64,000 nucleotides of DNA from Myxococcota bacterium (GCA_028285625.1 JANQOX010000019.1:186001-250000); one strand, 5' to 3'; counted from the first letter of the stretch, positions 16,320 through 24,353 are shown. A program made the numbers and translations. The notes: generated by a model from the sequence alone, not told the origin.

Positions 16320-16700
16320 ATGGACGGCATCAGCGGGTGGTTGTTGGTGTACCTGGTTGCATCTGTGCCGGCTTCACTCTTCTACTCGGTGGGCGTGGCA
16401 GGTCGCTTCTCCGACTATCACCCGGGGCTCGTCGCCGGTGTCTTCTTGGTGCTCGCCACGCCGCTGGTGCTGTTGGTCTTGGAGCATCCATCCGCGCCAG
16501 CATGGAACATCGCGTCGCTATGGGCCGGCGCAGGGTCCGTCTCGCTGATCGTCGTAGTTGGCGCGCTCTCTACCGACAAGACGAGGCTCGCGGAGGTCCG
16601 CATGATCGCCACGACGATCGTGTTCCTCTCAACAGCCTGGGCCATCGCTTGGACAGCCTACTTTCTCACATCCAAGCGAGTCGCGATGACCTTCACTTAG
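16320..16700 (+). CDS. Cassette 13: small four-span membrane protein
   Basis: A 126-residue protein with four hydrophobic segments (about residues 5-25, 33-53, 63-80 and 92-115) and short polar loops. GGAGG at 16308-16312 sits seven bases before the ATG. No family recognised. The stop TAG overlaps the start of a very short attC-like element. Confidence 0.72.
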   Translation: MDGISGWLLVYLVASVPASLFYSVGVAGRFSDYHPGLVAGVFLVLATPLVLLVLEHPSAPAWNIASLWAGAGSVSLIVVVGALSTDKTRLAEVRMIATTIVFLSTAWAIAWTAYFLTSKRVAMTFT

Positions 16701-16742
16701 TCAACGGGGGCCGTGGGTCGCTGACCCCCTCTTTCGTTGGGC
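16699..16742 (+). repeat. Minimal attC-like site 13
   Basis: A 44-bp element: AGTCAAC at the left and GTTGGGC at the right, with an internal GGGTC-GCT-GACCC hairpin and GGGGG/CCCCC arms. It is far shorter than the other sites and lacks the GCAGCTG arm. It could be a collapsed attC. Confidence 0.5.
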
Positions 16743-16756
16743 GGCAGAGAGACGTC

Positions 16757-17176
16757 ATGCAAGAGCAGATCCTCGGCAGATTGTTCAGCCGCTTCGACGC
16801 CTATCGCGACCTGGCCGAATCGGTGGACGATGACCTATTGCAGCAGAAGCTCGACGTTCCCAGGCACAAGTCGCTTGCGGAACATCTCTGGTGCGTTGTC
16901 GGCGCCAGGGAAAGCCATGCTCGCGCAATAGAGCAAGGTTCGTGGGGTGGGTTCAACTGCTCCATGCAGAGTTTCAGCGCTCTCGACTTTCGGACAAAGT
17001 TGAGAGACTCTAGCTCGGCCGTCGAAGCCGCCATCGGAAGCGTCTCTGATTGGGATGACGAGAGGGTCAATCTCCTGGCAACGCTGGCAGAACACGAGGT
17101 CATGCATGAAGGCCAGATCATTCGGCACATGTATGCCCTCGGACGCGAATTACCTCGATCATGGGTGTGGGCGTAA
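16757..17176 (+). CDS. Cassette 14: DinB-like protein
   Basis: A 139-residue helical protein. HKSLAEHLWCVVGARESHARA and AEHEVMHEGQIIRHMYAL match the DinB/YfiT-like four-helix bundle, where three histidines hold a metal (His in AEHLW and the H-x3-H of the last motif). Related enzymes include thiol-dependent S-transferases, but most DinB-like proteins are uncharacterised. The ATG at 16757 gives the family-typical length. The gene is followed by an eroded attC. Confidence 0.82.
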   Translation: MQEQILGRLFSRFDAYRDLAESVDDDLLQQKLDVPRHKSLAEHLWCVVGARESHARAIEQGSWGGFNCSMQSFSALDFRTKLRDSSSAVEAAIGSVSDWDDERVNLLATLAEHEVMHEGQIIRHMYALGRELPRSWVWA

Positions 17177-17183
17177 CGCTGCC

Positions 17184-17291
17184 GCCTAGCGAGGCGCTGC
17201 AGCGGGCCGGCTAGGGCGAGGGTTCGAATGGGCCGTGGTACTCTGCGGTGTGTCACGGCGCTCGCGCACCGGCTCGTAGAGCCTGTCTGGC
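17184..17291 (+). repeat. attC site 14, eroded
   Basis: Left end GCCTAGC (from GCCTAAC) with GAGGCGCTGCAGCGGGC, centre GCCGTGGTACTC, and right end GTCTGGC in place of GTTAGGC. About 108 bp. Both core boxes are mutated, so it is probably not functional. Confidence 0.7.
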
Positions 17292-17310
17292 GGCGCAGGG
17301 AGGCACGACG

Positions 17311-17799
17311 ATGCGATCGCTTGCCCGGGTCTTCTTTCTGCCGCTTCTGGTGGCGCTAGCTGTGGTCGCCTCCGCCGCGGGGTCGGACTCTCCGCAGGTC
17401 GTCGTCGCTCCAGCGGAGGTCAAGTGGGGTCCTCCGCCTCCAAAGCTGCCTCCCGGAGCACAGTTCTCCGTTCTGTTCGGAGATCCCGCGGTCGCCGGTG
17501 AGCTCTACGTCTTCCGCGTGAAGCTCCCCGATGGGTTCGCGGTTCCGCCTCATGTCCACCCGATGGACGAGCATGTGACGGTTCTCGAAGGAACGATGGT
17601 CCTGGGCTGGGGAGTAGAGCGCGACGAGGGCGGAATGAGAGAGCTTCCTGCAGGCTCCTATGTCCGGCTTCCGCAGGGAGTGCCTCACTTCAATCGGATG
17701 CAGGGCCCCACGATTCTGCAGTTTCACGGCATCGGCCCGTTCGACATCGTCTACATGAACCCTGCCGATGATCCTACGGCAACCGGCCTGCCGGAGTGA
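17311..17799 (+). CDS. Cassette 15: secreted cupin protein
   Basis: A 162-residue protein with a Sec signal peptide (FFLPLLVALAVVASAAG) and a single cupin barrel. Metal ligands are seen in PPHVHPMDEHVTVLEG (His, His, Glu/His) and GVPHFN (His). GGGAGG lies seven bases before the ATG. Small periplasmic cupins of this kind occur widely; their substrates are unknown. It is followed, without a visible attC, by a broken second cupin gene, so the two may have shared a cassette. Confidence 0.85.
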   Translation: MRSLARVFFLPLLVALAVVASAAGSDSPQVVVAPAEVKWGPPPPKLPPGAQFSVLFGDPAVAGELYVFRVKLPDGFAVPPHVHPMDEHVTVLEGTMVLGWGVERDEGGMRELPAGSYVRLPQGVPHFNRMQGPTILQFHGIGPFDIVYMNPADDPTATGLPE

Positions 17800-17855
17800 C
17801 TCCTTCAGTGACTGGTCCGGCTGATCCTTTTCACGTGTCCAGGTAGATCGCTCGA

Positions 17856-18357
17856 ATGGCAGTGCGAACCCTTGCGCTCGTCACCCTGGTGACGGCGTGC
17901 TGCACGAATGCGCAGAGCGCGCCCGAACGAACACCGCCGATCACGGAGCCCAACACCGAGGTGCTCGCGGTATCCGAAGTCCATTGGGAGCCACTCAACC
18001 CCGCCCGGGGCGACAAGAGCCCACAGGCCGGCACGCTTTGGGGTGATCGCAAGGGCGCTGTGCCAACGGGCTTTCTCGCCAGGTTCGCAGACGGAGGTTG
18101 GCCTCTCGAATGGGACCTTCGTGAAACTCCCAGCCGGCTTCACGGCGAAGATTCAGAGCCACGGCACCACATTCCGCGCCGTCGTGATCACAGGTCAGCT
18201 CGAGTATCGCGGAGTCGAGGCCAGAACGCTGAAGCCAGGCAGCTACTTCGGTTCAAAGGGAGAGGCACTTCATCGCGTCTCGGCTGGAGCGGGAGGGGAG
18301 TGTGTTCTCTATGTCCGCACCAATGGAAACTACGAACTCATGAGCGATGGGAGCTGA
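17856..18357 (+). pseudogene. Frameshifted cupin (DUF4437-like)
   Basis: The first part (from ATG 17856) has a signal-like N-terminus with a Cys pair and then [18 protein letters not shown] and [20 protein letters not shown], the DUF4437-type opening. The matching continuation, [18 protein letters not shown] then [12 protein letters not shown] and LKPGSYFG, lies in another frame from about 18100 to the TGA at 18355-18357. A single-base indel near 18100-18105 (GGAGGTTGG) would restore one protein of about 165 residues. It could be a real pseudogene or a sequencing error. Confidence 0.7.
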
Positions 18358-18408
18358 CTGCAATCCGGTCACCGTGATTGCTGGCCGCTGAGCGCCGACC
18401 CGTCAGGC
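18345..18408 (+). repeat. attC right-end remnant, end of array
   Basis: GGCCGCTGAGCGCCGACCC then GTCAGGC (18402-18408) matches the right end GCAGCTGAGCGCCGATCC + GTTAGGC of the family with a few changes. It is the last recognisable attC element. Confidence 0.65.
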
Positions 18409-18453
18409 GGCGTGAGGGAGAACTGCGTCGGCTTCCTCCATGATCTTGCAGAG

Positions 18454-18885
18454 ATGGAACAGGAGAGCTGCTTGAACGACACGGCGCTGCTAGGCGCTCT
18501 TCATCAGATCGCCCTACCGTCGTCGGACCTCGAGCGTTCGATCTCGTTCTACCGAGACGATCTCGGGCTTCGCCTGGTAGCCAAGTTCGATCCGCCTGGT
18601 CTCGCCTTCTTCCAACTCGGGGACGTCCGCCTGCTCCTCGAGCGATCGGACGATGCGAGCTCTGGATCAGCGGTTCTCTACCTGCAGGTTCGCGACATTC
18701 ATGCTGCGTACCGAACGCTGAAGGATCGTGGGGCCCAGTTCGCCTCGGAGCCTCACCTGATTCACCGCGACGAAGGCGGCCTCTTCGGCGAGGCAGGAGC
18801 CGAGGAGTGGATGGCTTTCTTCAGCGACCCGGATGGCAACACCTTGGCCCTGGCCTGGCGGGGTGCCGGCGCGGGCGCCGTCTAG
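18454..18885 (+). CDS. VOC family (glyoxalase-like) protein
   Basis: About 143 residues with the paired beta-alpha-beta-beta-beta units of the vicinal oxygen chelate fold: HQIALPSSDLERSISFYRDD, then LYLQVRDIHAAYRTLKDRG and FFSDPDGNTLALAW at the end. His and Glu metal ligands are in the usual places. The ATG at 18454 was taken; a TTG at 18472 has AGGAG six bases upstream and may be the true start. It lies just past the last attC remnant. The reaction is unknown; VOC proteins include glyoxalases, dioxygenases and fosfomycin or bleomycin resistance proteins. Confidence 0.85.
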   Translation: MEQESCLNDTALLGALHQIALPSSDLERSISFYRDDLGLRLVAKFDPPGLAFFQLGDVRLLLERSDDASSGSAVLYLQVRDIHAAYRTLKDRGAQFASEPHLIHRDEGGLFGEAGAEEWMAFFSDPDGNTLALAWRGAGAGAV

Positions 18886-18916
18886 AGCGCCTGCGAAGCG
18901 GTCGGCAGGAGTGATC

Positions 18917-19309
18917 ATGGCAGACAAGCGCTTCGAGCACGTTGCGGTCGGCTCGATCGTCATTCGCTGCTTCGACTTCGACCGTATGTATGCCTTCTGG
19001 AAGGCGGCGCTCCACTACGAGGTCGAACACACCGACCCGAGCGGCGGGTTCGTCATTCTCCGAGACCCAAGTGACCGGGGCCCCAACATCTCGATCGACC
19101 AGGCCCCGGTGAAGCGCACGGGGAAGCGAAGCTGGCTTCACCTCGACCTCTATACGACCCATCAGGCATCCGAGGTCGAGCGACTCGTCGCGTTGGGCGC
19201 CACGCGATACCCGTGGCGATACGGCCCGGACCCCGACTATGTGGTCATGGAGGACCCCGACGGCAATCTCTTCTGCGTCGTCGCGATCTCGGAGGAGTAC
19301 GGGCGCTAG
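18917..19309 (+). CDS. VOC family protein
   Basis: A 130-residue VOC protein with IVIRCFDFDRMYAFWKAALH, then SWLHLDLYTTHQASEVERL and YVVMEDPDGNLFCVV, the glyoxalase-6-like pattern. CAGGAG precedes the ATG at a good distance. It follows the previous VOC gene by 31 bp on the same strand, so the two may be cotranscribed although they are not close in sequence. Substrate unknown. Confidence 0.87.
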   Translation: MADKRFEHVAVGSIVIRCFDFDRMYAFWKAALHYEVEHTDPSGGFVILRDPSDRGPNISIDQAPVKRTGKRSWLHLDLYTTHQASEVERLVALGATRYPWRYGPDPDYVVMEDPDGNLFCVVAISEEYGR

Positions 19310-19379
19310 CCGGAGCAGGCGGCGCTGGCGCCAACCGATGGCAGTCGTTCCGGGTGCCTGGGCTGAAGCAAGCGTCGTT

Positions 19380-19922
19380 TCAGAGGGCGTTCGCGAGGTC
19401 GGCTGCCTCGTGCTTCGAATTCAGGATGTGGACCCGCATGAAATCGCGGCAATGCGCGGCAAGGGCGAGGTCGCGTTCGGGCACCGCTCTGCGGTTTCGC
19501 CAGTTCCGCCACACGATCCCCCATTCATCGCCGACGCGTTGCGAGAACGACTCCTCGCAGCCGTCGGGCAGGGTAGACCCAGGGGGCCGTCGCAAGCCGC
19601 GCCTGAACGCGCGCCACGAGCAGAGCCACCAGGGCGTGGCCAGGATCACGAGGGTGTCTGCTCGCGTGAACAGCAGCTCGTCGTCCACGTCGTTGCTGTC
19701 GACGATCCATCGATCAGCCGAGAGCAGGACCTTCTGCTTCTCGACCAACTCTTCCTGGGGCACGCGAATCCAGCCCGGGTTCCAGCTGTGGAGATCGAGA
19801 TGGATGAGAGGCAGACCCGTCTTCGCCGCCAGAGCCCGCGAGAAAGTACTCTTGCCCGCACCGGCCATGCCGGTGACGACGACGCGGTCACCCACCATTC
19901 GGGACTTGTCGGGATCGGCCAT
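19380..19922 (-). CDS. P-loop kinase (adenylate kinase/FlaR-like)
   Basis: A 180-residue nucleotide-binding protein. Walker A is TGMAGAGKST near the N-terminus; LPLIHLDLHSWNPGW and RWIVDSNDVDDELLF follow, as in the topology-modulation (FlaR) family of small kinases, with a lid region RRPPGSTLPDGCEESFSQR. The ATG at 19922 puts the P-loop at the usual place; an upstream ATG at 19940 would add six residues. It is the only minus-strand gene in this part of the accessory region. Confidence 0.83.
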   Translation of the reverse strand: MADPDKSRMVGDRVVVTGMAGAGKSTFSRALAAKTGLPLIHLDLHSWNPGWIRVPQEELVEKQKVLLSADRWIVDSNDVDDELLFTRADTLVILATPWWLCSWRAFRRGLRRPPGSTLPDGCEESFSQRVGDEWGIVWRNWRNRRAVPERDLALAAHCRDFMRVHILNSKHEAADLANAL

Positions 19923-20020
19923 GGCACGCAAGCTACTCACCGATGCGCCGGAGGGCGAACCGCGGCTCCCGGCAAGAAGTCGTCGCGGGGGGCACTGCGG
20001 CCCCCCGTAGGAGCTGGCTC

Positions 20021-20605
20021 GTGAACCCTGGTCGCTTGATCTCCATCGGCCTGGTCTCTGGCATGGTCATCGCTGCGGCGTTTCTCGCGTTCGATCGCAA
20101 TGGCCTGCTGGCATGGGTCGGGGTCGCCCTCGGCGCCCTCCTCCTTCTCAAGCTCCTGCGTTGGCCCTCGTCGCGCGACACGTTGCTTTGCGTCGTGGCC
20201 GTCGGAGCCTGGACCCTGTCCTGGGGCGCCGCCTGGGCCTACGTCGTGTCCACGTGGGAATCGGGCGAAGTCGTCGAGCTCGAGGTTGCGAGCGAGCACA
20301 CCGCCCGTGTCTGGGTACTCGACCTGAGCGAGGGCCCGCTCATGTACTACGACGCGCCGCCGGACGTCGCGGGTCGCTTGCTCGCGGGCGCGCCGGTATC
20401 GATGACCCGAGGCGCGCAGGTCCGAGACGGATGCGCCCACGCGACCCGCGTACAGGAGGTCCCCGAAGAGCGCCTTCGGGACCTGACCCGCCAACTCGAA
20501 AGCAAGTACGAAGGTCTCCATACCGCGACCACCGTGTTCTACGTCGTGCTGGGGGGCAAGCGCGACCGGGTCGGCGTGCTGGTCGAGTTGACCGCGTGCG
20601 AGTGA
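20021..20605 (+). CDS. Membrane protein with split-barrel-like C-terminal domain
   Basis: About 194 residues from a GTG with GGAG eight bases upstream. Two or three membrane spans fill the first ~70 residues. The soluble part reads VELEVASEHTARVWVLDLSE and DVAGRLLAGAPVSM, reminiscent of F420/FMN-binding split-barrel proteins, but without a recognisable cofactor motif. Function unknown. The following APH gene starts 24 bp later. Confidence 0.7.
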   Translation: MNPGRLISIGLVSGMVIAAAFLAFDRNGLLAWVGVALGALLLLKLLRWPSSRDTLLCVVAVGAWTLSWGAAWAYVVSTWESGEVVELEVASEHTARVWVLDLSEGPLMYYDAPPDVAGRLLAGAPVSMTRGAQVRDGCAHATRVQEVPEERLRDLTRQLESKYEGLHTATTVFYVVLGGKRDRVGVLVELTACE

Positions 20606-20629
20606 GGACGGCTTCGAGAGGACGCCCAC

Positions 20630-21385
20630 GTGGGATGGGAAGCACTCGCGCAGTGGGGTGCGGACGCCGCCCGCATCGAGCCGCTCGCCGGTGGGGTCGC
20701 CAACGACGTGTGGAGCGTTCGCGTCGGGGGACGACTGGCGGTGGGCCGTCTTGGGTCCAGAAGCGACGCGGATCTCGCGTGGGAGACCGAGCTGCTCCGA
20801 CACCTCGATCGCGAAGGCCTGGTCGTGCCGGTCCCCATCCCGACGAAGGACGGCCGGCGGTTCGCCGACGGCCTGATCGTCATGACCTACGTCGAAGGCG
20901 AACCACCCGACACGAAAGCCGACTGGCGACGCGTGGCCGATGCGCTCCGCCAGCTGCATCGGCTGACGCAGGGTTGGCCCCAGCGTCCCGGCTGGAAGTC
21001 GTCGACCGACCTGCTGCATGCCGAGACCGGGACGAAGGTCGACCTGGGCGCGATGCCGCCCGAGGGTGTGACCCGCTGCCGGGCAGCATGGGCCCGCCTG
21101 GTCGATCGGCCTACTTGCGTCGTCCACGGTGACCCGAACAACGTGGGCAACGTCCGCGTGACTGCGGATCGGGTCGCGTTGATCGACTGGGACGAGTCCC
21201 ACGTCGACGCCCCCGACCTCGACCTCGTGCTGCCCCACAATGCCGCCGGTCTCGAAGACCACGCCCTCGACGTCGCCGCGCAGGCCTCCGCAGCCTGGGA
21301 GGCCGCCGTCTGCTGGGACGACGACTACGCCGTCCAACGGCTCGCCGAAGTCCGAGAACTCGAGCATGCGAAGCCCACACCATGA
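20630..21385 (+). CDS. Aminoglycoside phosphotransferase family protein
   Basis: A 251-residue protein from a GTG start. It has the APH/choline-kinase fold: N-lobe PLAGGVANDVWSVRVGG, hinge VMTYVEGEPP, catalytic loop VVHGDPNNVGN (Brenner motif H-G-D-x4-N) and metal-binding LIDWDESHVD. Such kinases phosphorylate small molecules; some give antibiotic resistance but most are metabolic or unknown, so resistance should not be assumed. The stop overlaps the start of a short degenerate frame (ATGA). Confidence 0.87.
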   Translation: MGWEALAQWGADAARIEPLAGGVANDVWSVRVGGRLAVGRLGSRSDADLAWETELLRHLDREGLVVPVPIPTKDGRRFADGLIVMTYVEGEPPDTKADWRRVADALRQLHRLTQGWPQRPGWKSSTDLLHAETGTKVDLGAMPPEGVTRCRAAWARLVDRPTCVVHGDPNNVGNVRVTADRVALIDWDESHVDAPDLDLVLPHNAAGLEDHALDVAAQASAAWEAAVCWDDDYAVQRLAEVRELEHAKPTP

Positions 21386-21507
21386 CCATCGAGCAGCTCG
21401 GCAGTGCGGGTGAACGCATCGCGGCGATCGCGGCCGTCGTCACGCTGGGTACCCGGGGATACGTCACGCGCGTCGCCGCGCGCGACGCCCACGCCGACGC
21501 AGGCTGA
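21382..21507 (+). pseudogene. Truncated relative of the 29693 membrane-anchored gene
   Basis: A 41-codon frame starting in the APH stop (ATGA). It reads MTIEQLGSAGERIAAIAAVV and then drifts. This parallels the opening of the 29693 gene (MLETLANLGEFIGAIGVIVS) and the common family in which a membrane segment is followed by QIRQNT. The rest of the gene is missing; 21508-21630 shows no further coding signal. Confidence 0.45.
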
Positions 21508-21630
21508 GCGGTCGCCCGGGATTGGCCTCGGCTGCGGCCGGGCCGCATACTGGTCGACACGTGGGGCCAGCGTCGTGCTGACGGTCCACGCCGACACGTT
21601 GAGCCGCGGTGCGGCAGAGAGGATCACGGG

Positions 21631-21936
21631 ATGAGCAAGGTCTCCGTCATCGGGAGCCTGACCTGCAAAGAAGGCAAAGCGGACGAGATGGCGGCCGTCC
21701 TGGCCGACATGGTCGCAGCCGCGCGTTCGGAACCCGGGGTGGAGATCTACTCTTACCATCGGGGCCCCGACGACACCTTCTGGTTCTTCGCACTGATGAC
21801 CGACCGGGAGGCGATGCAGAATCACGGGCAGAGCGAGGCCATGAAGTCCGCGATGGCGGCGTTCGGCGCGCTGGCCGCCGGCCCGCCGCAGATGACGACG
21901 ACGGTTCCCGTCGCCGCCGTCGGCTTCGACCTCTGA
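21631..21936 (+). CDS. Antibiotic biosynthesis monooxygenase (ABM) domain protein
   Basis: A 101-residue ferredoxin-like protein. LTCKEGKADEMAAVLADMV, GVEIYSYHRGPDD and FALMTDREAMQNH match the ABM/YgiN-like domain, which covers quinol or heme-degrading monooxygenases and many uncharacterised proteins. It is directly followed (1 bp) by an SDR gene and so is probably cotranscribed and may act with it. Confidence 0.85.
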   Translation: MSKVSVIGSLTCKEGKADEMAAVLADMVAAARSEPGVEIYSYHRGPDDTFWFFALMTDREAMQNHGQSEAMKSAMAAFGALAAGPPQMTTTVPVAAVGFDL

Positions 21937-21937
21937 C

Positions 21938-22756
21938 ATGCAGTGGTCCAACGCCAACATCGCGATCACCGGGGCCGGGTCCGGCATCGGACGGGAGCTG
22001 GCCCGGGCGCTCGCCGGGCGCGGCGCACGCCTGTGGCTGTCCGACATCGACGAAGCGCGGGTGCAGCAGGTCGCCACCGAGCTTGGCGAGGGTGCCCGCG
22101 CGACGAGGCTGGATGTCGCAGACGCGGCGGCCGTTCGCGCCCATGTGGACGAAGTCGTGGCCCAAGGCGGCCGCATCGACGGGATCTTCAACAACGCGGG
22201 CATCGGGGTCGGTGGAGACGCGCTCGACCTGAACGTCGCCCACTACGATCGCTGCATCGACGTCAACATCCGAGGCGTCGTGAACGGTGTCGTGGCGGCC
22301 TATCCGAGGATGGCGGCGCAGAAGCACGGGCTGATCGTCAACACGGCGTCGGCCGCCGGCCTGCTCGCGCTGCCGCTCATGGCACCCTACGTCCTGACCA
22401 AGCACGCCGTCGTGGGCTTCAGTGGATCCCTACGCGTCGAGGCGGCCGAGCACGGCGTGCAGGTCTCGGTGCTGTGCCCGACCGCCATCGAAACACCGCT
22501 GCTCGACGCGCCCATGGATGCAGGGGATGCGATCTGGCGCCCCGACATCCGCACCTACCTGACCCAGGTCGGCGGTGCGCCCTACCCGGTCGACCGGTTC
22601 GTCGCCAACGCGCTCCGCGCGATCGAGCGAGGCAAGGGCGTGATCGTCGAGCCCTTCGGTGCCCGCGTGCGCATCGCGACGCAGCGCTTCCTGCCTGGCC
22701 TCGTCGAGCGCATCGGCCGCAGGGCCTTCCGCGAGGCGATCGCCGAGAAACGCTGA
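21938..22756 (+). CDS. Short-chain dehydrogenase/reductase
   Basis: A 272-residue Rossmann-fold oxidoreductase. Cofactor motif ITGAGSGIGRELARAL, Asp in SDIDE favouring NAD, NNAG in FNNAGIGVGG, catalytic Ser in NTASAAG and YVLTKHA (Tyr-x3-Lys). The C-terminal half matches the classical SDR group with CPTAIETPLL as the substrate lid. It forms a unit with the ABM gene before it. The substrate cannot be read from the sequence. Confidence 0.9.
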   Translation: MQWSNANIAITGAGSGIGRELARALAGRGARLWLSDIDEARVQQVATELGEGARATRLDVADAAAVRAHVDEVVAQGGRIDGIFNNAGIGVGGDALDLNVAHYDRCIDVNIRGVVNGVVAAYPRMAAQKHGLIVNTASAAGLLALPLMAPYVLTKHAVVGFSGSLRVEAAEHGVQVSVLCPTAIETPLLDAPMDAGDAIWRPDIRTYLTQVGGAPYPVDRFVANALRAIERGKGVIVEPFGARVRIATQRFLPGLVERIGRRAFREAIAEKR

Positions 22757-22842
22757 TCGGGTTTCTCCGCTCTACCCGCCCGCCCCTTGGCCCTCGGCGC
22801 CGCCGACGCCTCGAACCAACCCGAACCTGGAGGAACCCGCCG

Positions 22843-23295
22843 ATGACGGGCAGCATGACCCTCTACATCGCCATCGCGATCGTGACCGGCGCGCTCGGTG
22901 CGATCCACGTGCCGATCAACGGGGCCCTGGGCGCGCGGATCCAATCCACGGCCGTGGCGACCTTCACCTTCTACGGCGTCGCCTTCTTGATCATCGCGGC
23001 CGTCACGTTGCTCACGTCGGAGCGCGAATCTCTCCGCCAGCTGGGCCGTGTGCCGCTCTGGCTCTATGTCGTGCCCGGAATCATCAGCGTGGTCGTGGTC
23101 GCCTCCGGGACGTTCCTCATGCCGCGCCTCGGCGCGGTCAACGTGTTCGTCATCACCGTGTTCGCCCAGACCGTCGTGCGCATCGTGATCTCCCGTTTCG
23201 GTTGGCTGGCGTCTCCCGTCGATCCGATCAACGTGCCGAAGCTCGCGGGCGCTGCGCTGGTCGCCGCGGGCGCCGTCCTCGTCGTGCGATCCTGA
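22843..23295 (+). CDS. DMT family transporter (YdcZ/DUF606-like)
   Basis: A 150-residue protein with five membrane spans. IAIVTGALGAIHVPINGALG at the N-terminus and VPGIISVVVVASGTFLMPRL, VFVITVFAQTVVRIV in the middle match the DUF606 branch of the drug/metabolite transporter superfamily. GGAGG precedes the ATG. Members usually work as dimers or paired half-transporters; the substrate is unknown. Confidence 0.85.
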   Translation: MTGSMTLYIAIAIVTGALGAIHVPINGALGARIQSTAVATFTFYGVAFLIIAAVTLLTSERESLRQLGRVPLWLYVVPGIISVVVVASGTFLMPRLGAVNVFVITVFAQTVVRIVISRFGWLASPVDPINVPKLAGAALVAAGAVLVVRS

Positions 23296-23337
23296 CATGC
23301 AGCGGCGCAACCGCAGCCGTTGCCGCGGCACCACGGC

Positions 23338-23802
23338 ATGAATACTCCCTTGCGCAAGGCGCTGGGCCTGTTCGGCATGGTGGTGTCCTTCGTCATGATC
23401 GCGGACGGTCTCGCCATGGTGCTGCCGGGGCCGTCGAGCGCGCTCTCGGGCGTCGCAATCCTGCTGGTCGGCCTCGCGGGCCTGGGGTTCGCGCTTCCGA
23501 GGTTCCTGTCCGAATCCGGGAGAGCCTTCAGCGCGATCCTGGCGACGCGCTTCGGGCTGTTCGCCCTGCCCGTCCTGTGCCTGCCCATCGCGTGGCTGTG
23601 GTCGGTCGCCACACCGGCTGCGCTTTCCTGGTGGTTCGCCGTGGCCTGGTTCGCGGTCTGGACGGCCTGCCTGGCGCTTGTGGCATGGCTGCCGTGCCCC
23701 CATTGCAACAAGCCCTTTGGCCGGCGGGGCCCGCGCCTTCAGCTCACGTCGCCTGCATGTGCCCACTGCGGCGCGAGTCCCCGCGGCAACTCGGCCGCAT
23801 AG
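23338..23802 (+). CDS. Membrane protein with C-terminal zinc-ribbon-like motif
   Basis: A 154-residue protein with three or four membrane spans (about residues 10-30, 35-55, 73-92 and 97-117). Its cytoplasmic tail holds LPCPHCNKPFG and SPACAHCG, two Cys-x2-Cys pairs that could bind zinc. The ATG at 23338 is favoured over an upstream in-frame ATG at 23320. No named family recognised. Confidence 0.75.
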   Translation: MNTPLRKALGLFGMVVSFVMIADGLAMVLPGPSSALSGVAILLVGLAGLGFALPRFLSESGRAFSAILATRFGLFALPVLCLPIAWLWSVATPAALSWWFAVAWFAVWTACLALVAWLPCPHCNKPFGRRGPRLQLTSPACAHCGASPRGNSAA

Positions 23803-23849
23803 CCACCTCGGCCTGCAAGGCCCCGGCAAGGCGCAAGGAGAACACCCGA

Positions 23850-24335
23850 ATGCGGCTGGAAGGCTCTTGCCATTGCGGCGCGGTGCACTTCTCGTTGGAG
23901 TCGGCGCACCCGTACCCGTTCAACCTCTGCTACTGCTCGATCTGCCGAAAGACCGCGGGTGGCGGCGGCTACGCCATCAACCTGGGGGGCTCCTTCGAGA
24001 CGCTGTCCGTCGAGGGCGAAGCGAACCTCCGCATCTACCAGGCGCAGATCCAGCGCCCTGGCGAGGACCGGCCGAAGCAGAGCCCGGCCAAGCGGCACTT
24101 CTGCGGGCTTTGCGGCAGTCACCTCTGGCTCTGGGACCCGCGATGGCCCGACCTGATCCACCCCCTGGCCTCCGCGATCGACACGCCGCTGCCCGTCCCG
24201 CCAGAGCGCACGCACCTGCTGCTGGGGTCGAAGGCGCCCTGGGTGCAGGTGCGCGCCGACCCTCCCGACAAGCGCTACCCGGAGTTTCCCGAGGAGTCGA
24301 TCGCGGCGTGGCACGAGCGGCTCGGCTTGGCGTGA
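23850..24335 (+). CDS. GFA (glutathione-dependent formaldehyde-activating enzyme-like) family protein
   Basis: A 161-residue protein with the Mss4-like zinc fold: GSCHCGAVHF, NLCYCSICRKTAGGG and HFCGLCGSHLWLW supply the Cys ligands. AAGGAG (23835-23840) precedes the ATG. Named for Gfa, but most members have unproven activity. It follows the previous gene by 47 bp on the same strand. Confidence 0.9.
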   Translation: MRLEGSCHCGAVHFSLESAHPYPFNLCYCSICRKTAGGGGYAINLGGSFETLSVEGEANLRIYQAQIQRPGEDRPKQSPAKRHFCGLCGSHLWLWDPRWPDLIHPLASAIDTPLPVPPERTHLLLGSKAPWVQVRADPPDKRYPEFPEESIAAWHERLGLA

Positions 24336-24353
24336 CCCACCCCGGTCATCCGG

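Larger units (their letters stand above)
8263..18408 (+). mobile_element. Chromosomal integron (intI, attI and cassette array)
   Basis: An integron platform followed by roughly fifteen head-to-tail cassettes, each an ORF (or its remnant) followed by an attC site. Eight attC sites are full length and share one sequence family. The array starts at the G/TTAGGC junction at 9550/9551. The last recognisable attC right end is at 18402-18408. Cassette genes are all on the plus strand and look visibly less GC-rich than the flanking chromosome (judged by eye). Distal sites are eroded, as expected if new cassettes enter at attI and older ones drift. Confidence 0.92.

Noticed and set aside
20630..21385. 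The APH-family gene as an antibiotic resistance determinant.
   Set aside because: The fold is clear but most such proteins are not resistance enzymes, and it shows no specific match to a known aminoglycoside kinase.
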